This document shows, one piece after another, positions 1 to 12,003 of a stretch of 64,000 bases of DNA (positions are counted from its first letter, which is position 1; each line of letters starts with the position of its first letter). The notes below the pieces were generated by a model that saw only the letters and a list, made by a program, of their open reading frames with translations, was not told the DNA's origin and searched no databases. Source of the stretch: Larimichthys crocea (taxonomy: Eukaryota; Chordata; Actinopteri; Sciaenidae); NCBI RefSeq assembly GCF_000972845.2, contig NW_020853550.1:643501-707500 (forward strand), read 5' to 3'. The position numbers and the translations under genes are program-made.

Positions 1-38
1 ACATGATATAAATGTAGTTGATAAAGGTTGAAATCATT

Positions 39-180
39 TTAAAGGGCTAGTGTGTAGACTTCAGTGGCATCGCGAAACATGTGACAAAAGCTCGTCCCTG
101 TTTAGAGCTATGTGTTTGTCCATGCTGGGCTACTGTAGAATCATGATGGCTGATTCTGTGGAGGAGGCATATGTTCTGGG
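39..180 (+). mobile_element. TTAA-ended miniature element, left part
   Basis: It begins TTAAAGGGCTAGTGTGTAG and continues with GTGGCATCGCGAAACATG and GGGCTACTGTAGAATCATGA. I recognise this order from an abundant teleost non-autonomous element whose ends read TTAAAGGNCCAGTGTGTAG. The right half is missing: similarity stops at about 180, where an A-run begins. A shorter relative with both ends is at 58479-58653. Family assignment is from memory of teleost repeats. Confidence 0.55.
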
Positions 181-789
181 AATTAAAAAAAAAAACCCTT
201 AAATAAGGAGGATCGGATTCAAAGCATCAAAGGTTAAGTTGAATTTATTGTTCTTGTACAAGAGGAGCATTTCACAGTGCAACACACTAAAGGGGTTACA
301 GAGAAAAAGGCTCCCAGAGGAGCTCTGACAGTTGGTTCTTATACATTTTCCTAAAGATGGGCTGTCTCAACCCCTGCAAATTGTTAACAGACAATTTGCA
401 TACATAATTATGAATATTATAATTAATTTCTGCCATATTTAATATTTAGAGCCCGATAAATTTGACACAGACATTTAAAGTATGCTGATTTTAAATTATA
501 GTAATTAATAATATTGATTTTATGGTTTCTCTAAAGTTTTGCTGTAAAGTACCAGCTACAGTCATTAGATAAATTAGAAGATAGCAGTAAGTTTTCTCTG
601 TGCCGTTTTATTATACTATAATATTAATTTATTAAGAATTATTAAAAATATAAGAATATTACATTATATTATATTATTCCAGCCATCTTAGAAGCTCTTC
701 CTGAAGTTTTCTTTTCTGAATAGAGTCTGAAGACAAAGATCCTCAGTCCTATGAGACAAATGAATGTTTTAATAAAATAAATAATAATA
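181..789. other. A+T-rich spacer, no gene seen
   Basis: This stretch is very rich in A and T (runs such as ATTATATTATATTATT near 660). I see no reading frame of note and no confident repeat. The part from about 540 may be the inside of the miniature element ending at 912. Confidence 0.4.
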
Positions 790-912
790 ACTCTGAAGTG
801 AAGTAAAGTGGAGGTATGAAAGAGCAAAATAAAAAACTAAGCAAGTGTACAACAAGTACCTTAAGGTGTAAATAAGTAAAGTACTAGACTAAATGTAAAC
901 CTTCCACCACTG
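790..912 (-). mobile_element. Right end of CAGTGGTGGAAG-type miniature element
   Basis: The segment ends CTTCCACCACTG, the reverse complement of CAGTGGTGGAAG, and is preceded by AGTAAAGTACTAGACTAAATG and CAAGTACCTTAAGGTG. These are typical of a very common teleost hAT-like miniature element with AAGTA-rich ends. The matching left end is not clear here. A better left end, facing the other way, is at 32005. Confidence 0.5.
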
Positions 913-2607
913 GTTATCAGTGTGTAAACAACGTGTCGCAACACACTACTCTCCATGCCACTTTCGCAGCTCTCCTCAGCGAACCTCGTGCCACTGACCC
1001 GCTCGCAGCTGATGACGACAGTGCCCGTGCACTCTGGTCAATATTTGTGCAGGCTGACGGTGTTCCACAAGGTCCCGTCAGGAGCTCAGCTCTGGCCGTT
1101 TATTGATAAGCAAGTCCAAAACAAACACAGGTAAACAGGCTGATGACAACAGCAGATATGATACCAGCCTGTCAATCAGTCATCCTTCAAAAAATAGTAG
1201 CTGCTCTTTGGAACAACTCTCAGTTGACCTGTCAGTGTGATGTCTTAAATTTAGATTTGTCAGAGAGAATCACCAGCTTTGAGCTTATAGTAGCCTTCAG
1301 TCTCAAACACTTTGGACAGGGGTTATGTGTATCATGCTTTGGTTATACACTGTGAACTAAAGATAGGCTTTGGTCATGGTTAAATAAGATAATCTTTATC
1401 TGGAAATTCTAATGGAATCAAAGGTGAAGCAGAGTTAACAGGAACATATAGTGCTGGTCCTGCCACCTATCCTCCACACCTTGTTCCACTGTCAAACTAC
1501 TGCCAGTATCTCCTCAGACCTCTATGATACACTTTTTTCCTGGCAAAGAAGCATATCATATTTCAAACACATTTCGATCTGTATTTTAAAGCTTTGTGCT
1601 TGAAAGGGAAATATTGTTTACGCTGCTGAAAGAAAGAAAGTTTTCATACCAAGCCTCTCGGTGTGCAACCTGTAAAAACCATCAGTGATGAGCATGTTTC
1701 CCAGAATATTTCGTTCTCTGATAGAAGTCTTTGCATATTTCTTCATCACACCTCCTCCCTAATCACATGCTCAGTGATCTCACTGTTCTGTCCTCCCTGC
1801 TGCTCACAACCGGCTGGATGCCTAACCCTCTCCGATTCCTTCCACACAAGGTCAGTATTAACAAACATGGTAGAACCTATTCTCCCACAGTAATTAGAAA
1901 TGAACTCTGTATTGTTACATGCTCAAGCTGGGAGGAACCGTGTGAGACACCGTACTGCATGTCTCCCAGGTTTTAATGGAGGATTCAAGGTCACTCAAAG
2001 ATCATTTAAATAGTAGGATAACATTATAATGATTTTCATTACATAAAGCACAGTGATGAATACAATTTATAGCTTGCATTTCCAACAATGGACTTACATC
2101 TGTTATTCAGTCATCAGTTGCCCTGACACACACCAAAGTCAGGAAGCAGCAGCATCCTCTGTCATCCTCTGCCCATGCTTCCAAACTAAGGTCATTGGTC
2201 GGAGACACTGAATGTTAGTTCAGCTTCTCTGATGGGATTCAAATCACATACTGGTGCACAAGGGATTCACTGAAAATGAAGCGCAGTCAATGCATGGATG
2301 CACTGTAACATGAAGTATAACACTGTATTTATCTTTCTTATTAAAGCAACAACGTAATGATTATATCATTTTGATGTTTTTATTCGATGTATTAGTGTTG
2401 TTTTCCTGCCTGCCTCCACATCTTGACTTTAGAACAATAATGTAAAAAAAGTCATGTGACTTTATTGTGATATCCTGATAAATTTTAGTATTAAATTGTG
2501 TTTTCATTTATTGAGTGAAGTCAATCAATCAATGAATCTTATTGGTTTACAATGTGAGATTACAAGCAATCAGGTTTTAAATGCACCTCCAGGATAATGG
2601 TATCCAT
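913..2607. other. No recognisable gene or repeat
   Basis: Small open frames here (for example 1143-1355 and 1663-1893) have no motif, no splice context and no coding bias that I can see. About 950-1090 is slightly richer in CpG than its surroundings. Confidence 0.4.
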
Positions 2608-2764
2608 GGTAAATGGACTGTACTTTCATAACGCCTTTCTAGTCTTCCCAAAGCGCTTTCACAGGAGATATCTCATTCACCCTTTGACACACAGACTGGA
2701 GGAGCCAGGGATCAAACCGCCGATTATCTGATTAGTGGAGGACCCGCTCTACCTCTGAGCGAGT
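2608..2764 (-). mobile_element. tRNA-derived SINE (family B), minus strand, internally deleted
   Basis: Read on the minus strand, it starts with a tRNA-like head: A-box-like GTAGAGCGGGTC near 2750 and B-box-like GGTTTGATCCC near 2710. It ends in the tail GAAAGGCGTTATGAAAG then CAGTCCATTTACC. The middle of the element is shortened. The same family occurs at 13155-13292, 13981-14011 and 23828-24130, and a piece sits inside the LINE at 33648-33706. Confidence 0.7.
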
Positions 2765-4640
2765 AGAAAAGAGCAAATAAAGGTGAAAAGTACAAACGTT
2801 ACCCAACCCTGGTTAACTTTAACGTTGTGTACTTTCAGTTCTTTATTCAGTGCTTTGGCTGGTTTGGGTTTGGTGTTCACAGACAGGTGATGTTTCAGTG
2901 TTCATTCAAAGTAATTGTCATTTTACTGTTCTTATGCCATACACAGCGGTTACTTGTAAGATCATGATGATGTACCACATCTTCTTTTCAGGGGGCTTCT
3001 GTCTTTCAGGGATACCAGCAAAGATTTAGACTCTGGACAGATGTTCTGCCAGCTAAGACACATAAGAGAGACCTGCTGGGATACTTCTGCTGAGTGGTCT
3101 CTGAGGGGTAGGCATTGCTGCAACCAGCTTGGTTGGTTGGGTTGGTTGTACCCATCAGCCTGAGTTCCCCTCAGACATGTTGCACCTCTCTTTCACTGTC
3201 TTTCTCTTCAAGATGTTCAGGAGCAGGGCCATACCACAACTGTGCCACTTCCAACATTCCTATAAATACCTCCTAACCCACTCCTCCCTTTTCCCTCTTA
3301 TATTCTGCACCCCTCCCACACACCCTATTTATCTCTTCTATTTTTCCCTCTCCATCCTGAGGGGGTCTGTTGTACCCAGGTGCTACAGCAGATTCTCCAC
3401 CAAGCTTCTCCACAACACAAAGCCATTGTGCAAACTGTGCAAACCAAATGTTCATAAACTGGCAACAATGCTTGTTGTTCTGAATAGTTGTCAAGGATCT
3501 AATAAATGATCTAATAAATAAGTGATTCTGTTCCTCTGGGGACCATGCCTTTCAGTATGAGCAGGTGTCAGGATCATGCTGGACATCATCATCATCATTT
3601 GGGCGTTTGCCTCAAGATCCTGTTTCATGTGGGCCAAAGCTTATTGTGGATGTTTTGAAAATATCTGAATGTAAACGTGTGCCATATCTCCGCAGTTAGG
3701 GCGTGTTCACGCCCAGCAAGTTGAAAACAGCTTATCCAATTGGATTGTTTCCTCCTTTGTTTGGATTTGTTTGTCGAGATGATAACAGTATCATTCAGAC
3801 AAGACATAATGTTTTCCCTCAGGACAAATTTATGGTTTGTTCAGAGTGAGAATCTAATCCAAACCAAATACAGGAATCAGCCCCAGAAAAACAAATATGT
3901 TGACATCTGATAGCAGCATTCAGCTCGTTTTTCCTGTTCTGAACTGCTTGGAACAGCAGAGAGAAAATGAATGCAGCAAAAGCCTGTCATGTTTTGCTAA
4001 AATTACAGGGTATGAAATTGAATTTGTTTTGCATCATCACTGCAATGCACACAACACTTCAGTCATGTTCAAATGGGGGATGTCACACACAGAGCAGAGC
4101 TCTGCAGGAGTGTGAAACTCTACGCTCTCTCAGATATGTATGTCTGTATATCTGTCATCCATAACAGCAGCTTCTCTATCTAGGGATACCATCTAGGACA
4201 CACGCTCACATGCAGATATCAGGAAGTGTGCATATATGAATAAAGCAGTCTTCAGTAAACACATTACATAATGTTCCATCAACAGGCCCTTATTTCAGGA
4301 GTGGTGATAAATACTCTTTTCCATTACAGGCTTTAAAAGCTGCCATGCGTCAACAGACGATGAACTAACCGCTGACAGCAGCGTGGCTGAAGGCGGCCTG
4401 CTTTATGTCTAAACACAGGAGACTCATTTCCTGCTGTGGAACATGTTTGTTAATTAATTGCAGTTCATTTGCTGCAGCAGGTTTGTAGAAGCACTGTTCC
4501 TATATGTAATTCGAGAATAAGCACTTTGCTGGTTAGTTGTGATTATTAATGAGTTTGTCCTGGTTGTGTTTCAGAACAATGATACAGCTCAGTCTATTCT
4601 ATATCTATTTGACCATGCCTCTATCACTATGTGATACACA
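2765..4640. other. No recognisable gene or repeat
   Basis: The longest open frame here (3129-3509, plus) is rich in F, S, L and C from pyrimidine-rich DNA and shows no domain. A small GGTTG-unit repeat lies at about 3129-3150, and a (CAT)n run near 3585. Confidence 0.4.
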
Positions 4641-4785
4641 AGGCGAGAGGCGGGGTCCACCATGAACAGGTCGGCAGTTCATCACAGGCTTGACACATAG
4701 AGACAAACAAGCATTTATGCTCACGATTAATTTAGAGTTACCAATTAACCTGCATGTGTACTGTGCAGACACACAGAAAGGCCCT
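4641..4785 (-). repeat. High-copy teleost repeat (GGCGAGAGGCGGGG type)
   Basis: The segment runs from GGCGAGAGGCGGGGTCCACC through CAGGTCGGCAGTTCATCAC, CACATAGAGACAAACAAGC and TTTAGAGTTACCAATTAACC to CACACAGAAAGGCCC. This order matches a repeat common in fish genomes. A second copy in the opposite orientation is at 52576-53100. I cannot place it firmly in a transposon class. Confidence 0.6.
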
Positions 4786-6621
4786 ATTACATGAGGGTCT
4801 GAAATCAATTATGAAACATGGACGAATGCACAAATAAATAAATTATTATTTCAGTGCAGCGTTACAGACTGACCTGTATGAAATCAAACATTGTATGTTC
4901 CTGATGGTAAAAGAGAGCAGCATCTTTCATGTTAGAGATCTTAAAGCTGCTCTAATCAATACTTTTATACTAACCTCAGATCAAATGACTATATGTAATG
5001 TGAAACGTGTCGTTCTTAGTGATGAACCCAGAGAGAATCATCATCCACCTCAGCAGTTCCCCTCAGCTCTGCCGAGCTTTATAGCATCTTTTAGCTCATT
5101 GTTTTGGTTTGTTTGACTCACAGAGGTAATGTTTGGTTTCATTCTCACCACTCACAAATTACATTACATATACAGCAGGAACAGACTGCAGTTTTCATTG
5201 TGAATCATTAAGCAGATAAGGAGTTAATAAATAAGCAAATGTTTGCCAACAAGTTCACCATATCATAATGAGGTGAGATTATGTAAGTGTAGTATATACA
5301 GCTTGTTTCAGTCGCCTCCGGCTTTTTAAATCTCATTGCAACTTATGCCAGTGTTCTCGGAAATAAAAAAGAAACAGATTCAAGGACCGAATATTTCTAC
5401 ACTCCCTTTGAATAAAATACAAGACTGACAACACAAGAAAAAGAAGAACCCAAAGGCATACAAGCAAAGCATCATGAAGTATATCAACCTGACAGAGAAA
5501 GATTTATTTAAAGGGGCAGAAGATCAGTCTGAACAGAGTTTTCAGTCTGTGACAGAAAATGTGTTTCTGCTGATGTCAATGGAGCGTTTGTTCCACCAGT
5601 GCAACAACTGGCAGGTCAGCACATCAGCATTTATAAAAATGTAAGCTAAAGTTTACATGGCATCATCATGGGTTGTCAACGTCAACGTCTGTCGTGTTAC
5701 AGGAGGGATTGAAGATGAATGTAAAAAACAAATTGAGTGTACACAAGTATAATAAATATACTGTATAATATATTGGGTCCATTCGCCCCAAGAACTCCTC
5801 AAAAAAACGTTGATCTGGACTACATCTTCTGGAATCAGTGAGGAGAGTGAGTGTGTTCACTGCACACTGTGTGGGAACCATTATAGTCTTGTATAAACAT
5901 GTGAAAGAACCAACAGCCTCGTGAGAATGACAGCTGTAACCATGGTAACTGTAGACATTAAAGATCTGAAGAAGCATCTGAATACTTAGAAGAGATAAAA
6001 TTGCATGACAGAAAAACACATTTAATGACTGAAAGTGAGACATTTTTGTCAAAACGCTGTGAGGTTTCACATTTAACACTGCCTGACTCATTTGTCACGG
6101 CAACTATGAAATCTTTACATGCTGTTTTCAAACTATCTAATACTACTATAATTGCTTAAATCATTTTCTTCACATGTTGTCTCTTTCCCATGACCTGCTG
6201 TGTTTGAACCCCTGAATGACATAAACCATTTAACCAAGTATTACAATTCTGCTGTGCGTGTTTCTATTGATTTAAAGGGACAGAATCATCGTGTTTTGGC
6301 AAAATATGGACTTTGAACTACATTTAATGGAAAAATAAAATAATAAAAATGTTTTGAATGTTATGGATCCTAATGAAATAACTTTTCCACATGGGAGGCT
6401 GCTGGACTTCAGTCAGTAGTGGGGCTTCTCTTTGAGAAAAAGCTGTGCGCTGTGTCGTAAAGGCCAGGTGTGTGTCCATGTGTACATTTTTCCCTTGTAG
6501 CTCCCTTCGGTCCCTCAGGCGTCCTCCCAGAACCAGTTTTTGTTTTAATCACATGCAGCTTGTGTCCAAGTTAGTGGCTTGCCACTAGCTCTAGGCTGGC
6601 TCTTACACTGTCTCTCTCTCC

Positions 6622-6624
<3 letters not shown>
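4786..6624. other. No recognisable gene; one motif
   Basis: A 141-codon minus-strand frame (5666-6091) has no recognisable domain and is probably chance. An X-box-like motif lies at 5936-5949. Confidence 0.4.
5936..5949. promoter_or_regulatory. RFX X-box-like motif
   Basis: GTAACCATGGTAAC fits the RFX consensus GTNRCC-NN-RGYAAC at every position. RFX factors bind such sites at ciliary and immune genes. No promoter or gene start is visible nearby, so function is unknown; a single 14-bp match can occur by chance. Confidence 0.3.

Positions 6625-6699
<75 letters not shown>
6625..6699. repeat. (AC)n microsatellite, about 37 units
   Basis: An uninterrupted AC dinucleotide tract of about 75 bp, preceded by a short (TC)n run. 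Likely length-polymorphic and able to form Z-DNA. Confidence 0.97.
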
Positions 6700-6701
<2 letters not shown>

Positions 6702-8419
6702 CTAAGACAGGAAATGATCCCCCTCTCTTTCCCTTACATAACTGGTGGTGTGTGTTTCACCACAAATCGTTAACAAATATGCCAAACCACTGCAGATGAA
6801 CTTAAGGATTAGTGGAGCACAGCACAATACTTATTACTAACTACTACATAACAACAACAATGACTATAAATGACTATAAATACTGATCCTGAGTTTGCAG
6901 GTTCTTCAAATCATGATGATACTTATGCCAAACTAATTACTTTTTTACTTTTATCAGTATTTAATCTACACAATGAAGTGTGCTCGATATATCTCAGGAT
7001 ATCTATGAGCACAGTGACCTTTAATCCGGTCTGTTGAGAGATGAGGAAGTTAAAAGCATCATAGTGTCCGTGGTACTGGGAGCACTGGGATCTGATTACT
7101 GCTTGTGTCTGTGGACCAGGATATCATGGTAGGTTTACTTGCTGTTGACTGAGCTATACGATTTCACTGCAGCGCGTTCTGACACTGTATAGGCACACTG
7201 GCTATCATATTCACTGTGCCTACATGGAAATAGAGACAAATGGAAAAATCATCTACAGCTTTTGGAACAATCGCTTCTCTCTTCAATACAAGTTCGTCAT
7301 TAAACACAGAAAGTGGCAGGCAGGGACCTGCTACTGTTCTTTATTTGGTGTCTTAAGTGATTCTAACACAGCGTCTTTTGATTTCTGATCTCCCCACAGT
7401 GCTTGTTGACATGGTACCAGGGCTTTGATTTGATTCAAAACAGGACCTTGTTTTATTTCCCAGGGTGCCCTATTTTTCCCCTAACCCAGTTAATGTGTTG
7501 CTCATCAGTGCTGGAGACCCAGACAGCCCAGACGGGCTCCATACACTCTGAGAAAAAAGCTGTTTGAAGTGCGAAACCTTCCTGGGACTGCATCAATAAC
7601 AGGGTACCATATTAAACAGTGATGTAAAGAAAGATCTTATCGATGTTGGTAGTTGTTAGTGCACTCGATCCCCCTGTCCTCAGAATTATCATCCACTGTC
7701 AGATTTATTACTTTTAAATATTTCTAAACTATATCGCCAGGTTCCAGCCCTATGAACTGCTACAAATTTCAGATTATAATCAGATTTTTTGATATTGATT
7801 CAAATAATCTGGTTGTCGTCTTTGTAGGAGGGATTAAAAAACAGAGAGGTGCATCAGAAAATTTGTGGATTGAAGTTGTTGTAAGTTGACTTACAAGACT
7901 GAATGGAACACAGGTATGATGTGTCACATACAGTAGGTGGGGCTGAGCGTAGTTTGTTTTATCTGCTACACAGTGTCCATTTCTGCAGTGAGTGGATCCA
8001 TACCAGCTTCACTGTGTGCATATTGAGCTTTGCAGAGTGATCATGCAGTTGGGCATACAGGGTTTGGAAGCATAGGCCAAATGAACTAAATTCATTGACT
8101 GGATAGTTTTAACTAGAGGATCATGGATACACGCTGATGACTCATTTTAATGTGAAACATTAAAACACCCATTAGGTCGCTCTGCTGTGTCACATTGCCT
8201 CTGGTACAATGATTGTTTTTCTATGTATACCTGTTGTAAAGCAATGCATAGAGAAAAATACAACGGCATAAAAATAAAGATGAGCAGTGGATGCCTGTGT
8301 CAGTGTGCATGATTTCAGTGGTTCGTGTAGCTTTAGTTCATCATAGTGGTCATGCTCTACTGGGTGCATGCCCCGGCGACCACCGTGTATTTCAGCTGTA
8401 ACAGTCTACAGTAATACTA
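6700..8419. other. No recognisable gene or repeat
   Basis: Contains a two-unit TGACTATAAA direct repeat at 6861-6880. Otherwise I see only short chance frames. Confidence 0.4.
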
Positions 8420-8494
8420 GCAATATTTGATGGTAATCCATCCAGTAGTTGTTGATATATTTCAGTCTAGATGAATGCGGTAAGCTGACCAACT
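8420..8494 (+). repeat. Fragment of teleost TAGCATG-family repeat
   Basis: GGTAATCCATCCAGTAGTTG followed by TTGATATATTTCAGTCTAGA matches the 3' part of a common teleost repeat (AATCCATCCAATAGTTGTTGAGATATTTCAGTC type). A second fragment is at 10983-11031. Copies of the other part of the family are at 19489-19644, 31878-32002 and 35464-35656. Confidence 0.6.
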
Positions 8495-8697
8495 TCATCG
8501 TGCCTTGAGAACGCTTAAGTCTGCAAATCTTGTTTGTATCAACTGAAAAGGGCGTATGGTGCAGACACTTGTTACTCAATGGTTAGGGAGAAATTGCACA
8601 CAACCAGAAATTGGCTAACATGAAAATTATGAAATGAAACAGAAATTTAGTCTGATCATCAGGCTACATGTGATCATTTCTTTGCATGTGTGTGCAC

Positions 8698-9318
8698 CAG
8701 TGACGCACAGGTCCATGTTTGATCGACCTGCACCGACTGACGTTTTAAACGAACATGCCCGAACACGGACCGCAGCAAATAAGTGTGAAATATTGTACCC
8801 AAGAAGAAGATACTTTATTAATCCCTTAATGGGGAAATTCTTTTTTTCTTGCTCAAGGGCACCTCGGCAGTGCCCAGGAGATGATATGGCACTTTTCCAG
8901 CTCCCAGTCCACCTTGCATATTTTTGGTCCATGTGGGACTTGAACCTGCCACTCTCCAGTTCCCAAGCCAAGTCTCTATGGACTGAGCTACTGAGCTTCT
9001 TGACCTGCATTTTAAAAAGTAGTCTATACTCTTGATTAACTCTATAGCGTCCTCGGGCTATATAAAACTGGCATTACTGAGTTATTATATTCATTTAAAA
9101 GTAGCCTATTAAAATGCGGTTTCTTCGCACCAGTTATTCAGCCAATAAAGTCTGTGTATTTCACAGAAAATTTTGTCTACTACATAAATTACAAAACTTT
9201 ACTCTGCATCTTTATTTCAAACACCCGACCGACCATGACCCGAATATCATTAAAAATATTGTTTGGTGACTCGTGACCGCGGGCGACCGCTTAATTTGGA
9301 TCAACACGCACATCACTG
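8698..9318 (+). mobile_element. Non-autonomous hAT-type element, copy 1, split by a SINE
   Basis: The left end reads CAGTGACGCACAGGTCC and the right end ACACGCACATCACTG, imperfect terminal inverted repeats. It is flanked by a perfect 8-bp target duplication, GTGTGCAC (8690-8697 and 9319-9326), the size made by hAT transposases. There is no transposase frame. The body aligns with the cleaner copy at 16020-16389, except for about 200 bp of tRNA-derived SINE at 8801-8999 and a divergent stretch around 9030-9115. Confidence 0.88.
8801..8999 (-). mobile_element. tRNA-derived SINE (family A) nested in the hAT-type element
   Basis: On the minus strand the unit begins AGTAGCTCAGTCCATAGAGA (A-box region) and has a B box GGTTCAAGTCCC near 8942. 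A conserved GGGCACTGCCGAGGTGCCC core follows near 8862-8880, and it ends GGGATTAATAAAGTATC. It is absent from the other hAT copy, so it landed after that hAT insertion. A related unit is at 48060-48262. Confidence 0.8.
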
Positions 9319-9420
9319 GTGTGCACATGAATGTGTTGTTGTTGCCTCTAACTGAGTACGATTATTACAACCAGCAGAGGGTGTGTGAAGTGCAAGACCT
9401 TTATGCTGTTATCTTCCATC

Positions 9421-9630
9421 ATTCAAGGTGTAAAGCATATCGCGTGATAATGTGATGACAGAGGGAGAGTTCACAGTCAGGACAGATGTAATCATGTGAG
9501 ACCCTACATTATGTTACACTTTGAGAGGAGCCTGGCAGGTATACTTACAAACCGACCGCCACATTGTGCTCAAGTTATTGTGCTTCGTTCCAGTTCTTAC
9601 CCGCAGCCCTCTTGGAAGTAAAATGTTGTA
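9421..9630 (+). repeat. Local duplicated segment, copy 1
   Basis: It starts ATTCAAGGTGTAAAGCA and runs through GAGTTCACAGTCAGGACAGA and TTACACTTTGAGAGGAGCC to CCTCTTGGAAGTAAAATG. It aligns colinearly with 11786-12003 in the same orientation, with many substitutions and small gaps. I do not recognise the family; it may be a decayed transposon or a local duplication. Confidence 0.7.
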
Positions 9631-10982
9631 TCCCCACCATTTGTGCCTTCAAATGTACAGCAGTCAAATCAACAAAATGGATTTGAAGTAAACATGTAAC
9701 ATATAAGTAAGTGTAAGTGTTGAGAAAATGAATGTTGGATAGCTAAGGAGGAAATATTAGAGGTGGAAATCGCTTATCATCACTGATTCTAATCATTTCA
9801 TATAGTTCAGAATACTTAAAATAGAATACTTTTTTCTGAAGCTGAGCAACCATGTCACGTAGTATCACAGTAAGTGAACGCATCACGGTTCATTATGTAC
9901 AACAGTAAGTGTTGCATCATCATTCATACAGATCAACGCTCGGTGAACTTCATTTCAGTATAAAATTAGTCTAAACAAGCATATGAGGTCAACAGCCCAT
10001 TATTTATGGCTAAGTTATTAGATTATGGTTGTTTTGGACTTCACAGTCTTTTAATACATACACATACATACATTAATGTTTGTGATTGAGTTCAGATTGA
10101 AAATACTTCGACAAAAAGTGCCCTAACCAACCATTGGGAGTCACTTGTACAGCAACAAGAATATAATCACTGACAATCATATTAATAATTAAGGTTACTG
10201 CTACCCAGAAATAACAGCTAAGTGTGAACAGTACTTCTGAGAGTAAATGTCATTTTGGATCGAATTACTAAAATATGAATCTGTGCCAGCTAATCATTGG
10301 TGACATGTAAATATCGACGAGGATTGATGGCACAAATTTGTAATGCCAACAGCTAGAAGTATCTTTATCGGTCAATCAAATGGCTCACATCTGCGCTCTT
10401 GAGTGGCCATTACAGTGCCTGTTATTATGCATCTCTGAAAAATGGCCAGAAAACTGTACCTCTATTTTTGAGTGTGTAAACCGGCTGCCAAATTCCCAAG
10501 CCCAGTGGACCAGGAGCATTTGGCATGGGGCTTGTTGTGGCAGGGTCTGCGTTTGAAGGATGAACAGTGACACAGTGAGTGGGAGCAAAGCAGGAATCAG
10601 ACAATGGACCTTTATTCTTAGGACAGCTTTTCTCTCTGCCAGTCTGAGGTAGTGGTGTAGTACAGCGTACAAAGCAAGAGCCTCATTCTGTCCTATCAGC
10701 ACAGCAGAGAGGCCCTTAATGAGGTCTCATGGGAGGTGTAGTGTTTTTATTAATGTGATGGCATGTCAGGCTATAGAGATATGCTATGTCAGCCAAGGTT
10801 GTGTGTTCTGGGATGGTCTTACTTTGTACTTCTGACGTAAGTGGGACAGAAGGATGTAAGGTGAACAGCAAGAAATGTGACTGAGCTGTCATTGTAATGT
10901 GTTTGTATGTATGGACGCACTTTAATGTCTGCTGACATTCATATATTTCTCTGGTTGAGTGAAAAAGGCACCAAGAACATCT
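9631..10982. other. No recognisable gene or repeat
   Basis: A 105-codon minus-strand frame (10385-10702) shows no domain or splice context that I can recognise. Confidence 0.4.
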
Positions 10983-11031
10983 GCACTAAATTTCATGGAA
11001 ATCCCTCCGATAGTTGTTGAGACATTTCAGT
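10983..11031 (+). repeat. Fragment of teleost TAGCATG-family repeat
   Basis: AAATTTCATGGAAATCCCTC then CGATAGTTGTTGAGACATTT matches the same repeat part as 8420-8494. Confidence 0.5.
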
Positions 11032-11785
11032 TAATGTCAGCTGTTATCACCAAGCCTAGCAGTCTCTGAAACATCGAGGCACATATAGAATATTTCTTGT
11101 GAAAAGAAGTGAAGTGAATTAGAAACTGTGTCAGCAGTGGTTTTTGTGTCAACTGAATGTGTGTATTTGTACCAGTCTGTTTGCTGATGGAGTTCAGAGG
11201 ATCATGGAGGTGAAGCATATGGATGATTCCCATAAACAGATGGATTGTTCCCATACAGCGTCACTCTGCATGAGGCTGCTGTTGAGGACACTCGTTATCA
11301 AAGTATTAAGTATTAAGTATTGATACATTATTAAAGTAAATGGGTAAACTATGGACGCCCTATATCACCATGGTTTGAAGAGTACTCCACAGACTCAGAA
11401 ACACACCCCAGATAACTGCACACCCAAACCTCAACCTGGAGGATCAGAGACTGCTTTGTCTCTCTCCTCATCCTTGACCTGTCCACTGTGGCTGAATCTG
11501 TCAGGTGTATTAAACTCCATCCCAACTCCATCCATCCCCTGTGCTAGGGACACTGGAGTAATTCTCTCCACCAGAGGACTCGTGATGGAAAAATAGAGAT
11601 TCTATGACTTTCTACGATTAGTTTGAGACTAATGATAATCATGAAAGATGAGTTTTCATACTTCTATTATTAGTGTGTACTATTTTTCCAGCCAACAACT
11701 GCTGAGTCCTATTATTATGCTCAACAGAAGGTGTTTTATGTCACCTGAAAGTCCTCTAAGCCCCGTAATTGTCTTCTATTGGAGC

Positions 11786-12003
11786 ATTCAAGGTGTAAAG
11801 CAAAGCGTGTCTTCCATGATAATGTGATGACAGAAAGAGAGAGTTCACAGTCAGGACAGATGGAATCATGTGTGAACCCATGTTACACTTTGAGAGAAGC
11901 CTGGCAGCTATACTTACAAACAGACCGACGCATTGTGCTGATGCTATTGTCCTACGTTCCAGTTCTTTCTAGCAGACCTCTTGGGAAAAGAGTGCTGTCG
12001 TAC
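11786..12003 (+). repeat. Local duplicated segment, copy 2
   Basis: Direct-orientation partner of 9421-9630, sharing ATTCAAGGTGTAAAGCA, GAGTTCACAGTCAGGACAGA and GACGCATTGTGCT-like blocks. The 110-codon frame 11779-12111 runs through it but has no recognisable product. A three-unit AAGTATT tandem repeat lies just upstream at 11301-11321. Confidence 0.7.

Noticed and set aside
5666..6091. 141-codon minus-strand frame with hydrophobic stretches
   Set aside because: No domain, no splice context and A+T-driven composition. The hydrophobic parts are explained by T-rich codons.
8627..9035. Overlapping 127- and 133-codon frames on both strands
   Set aside because: They lie across the hAT element and the SINE nested in it. 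Neither encodes a known protein.
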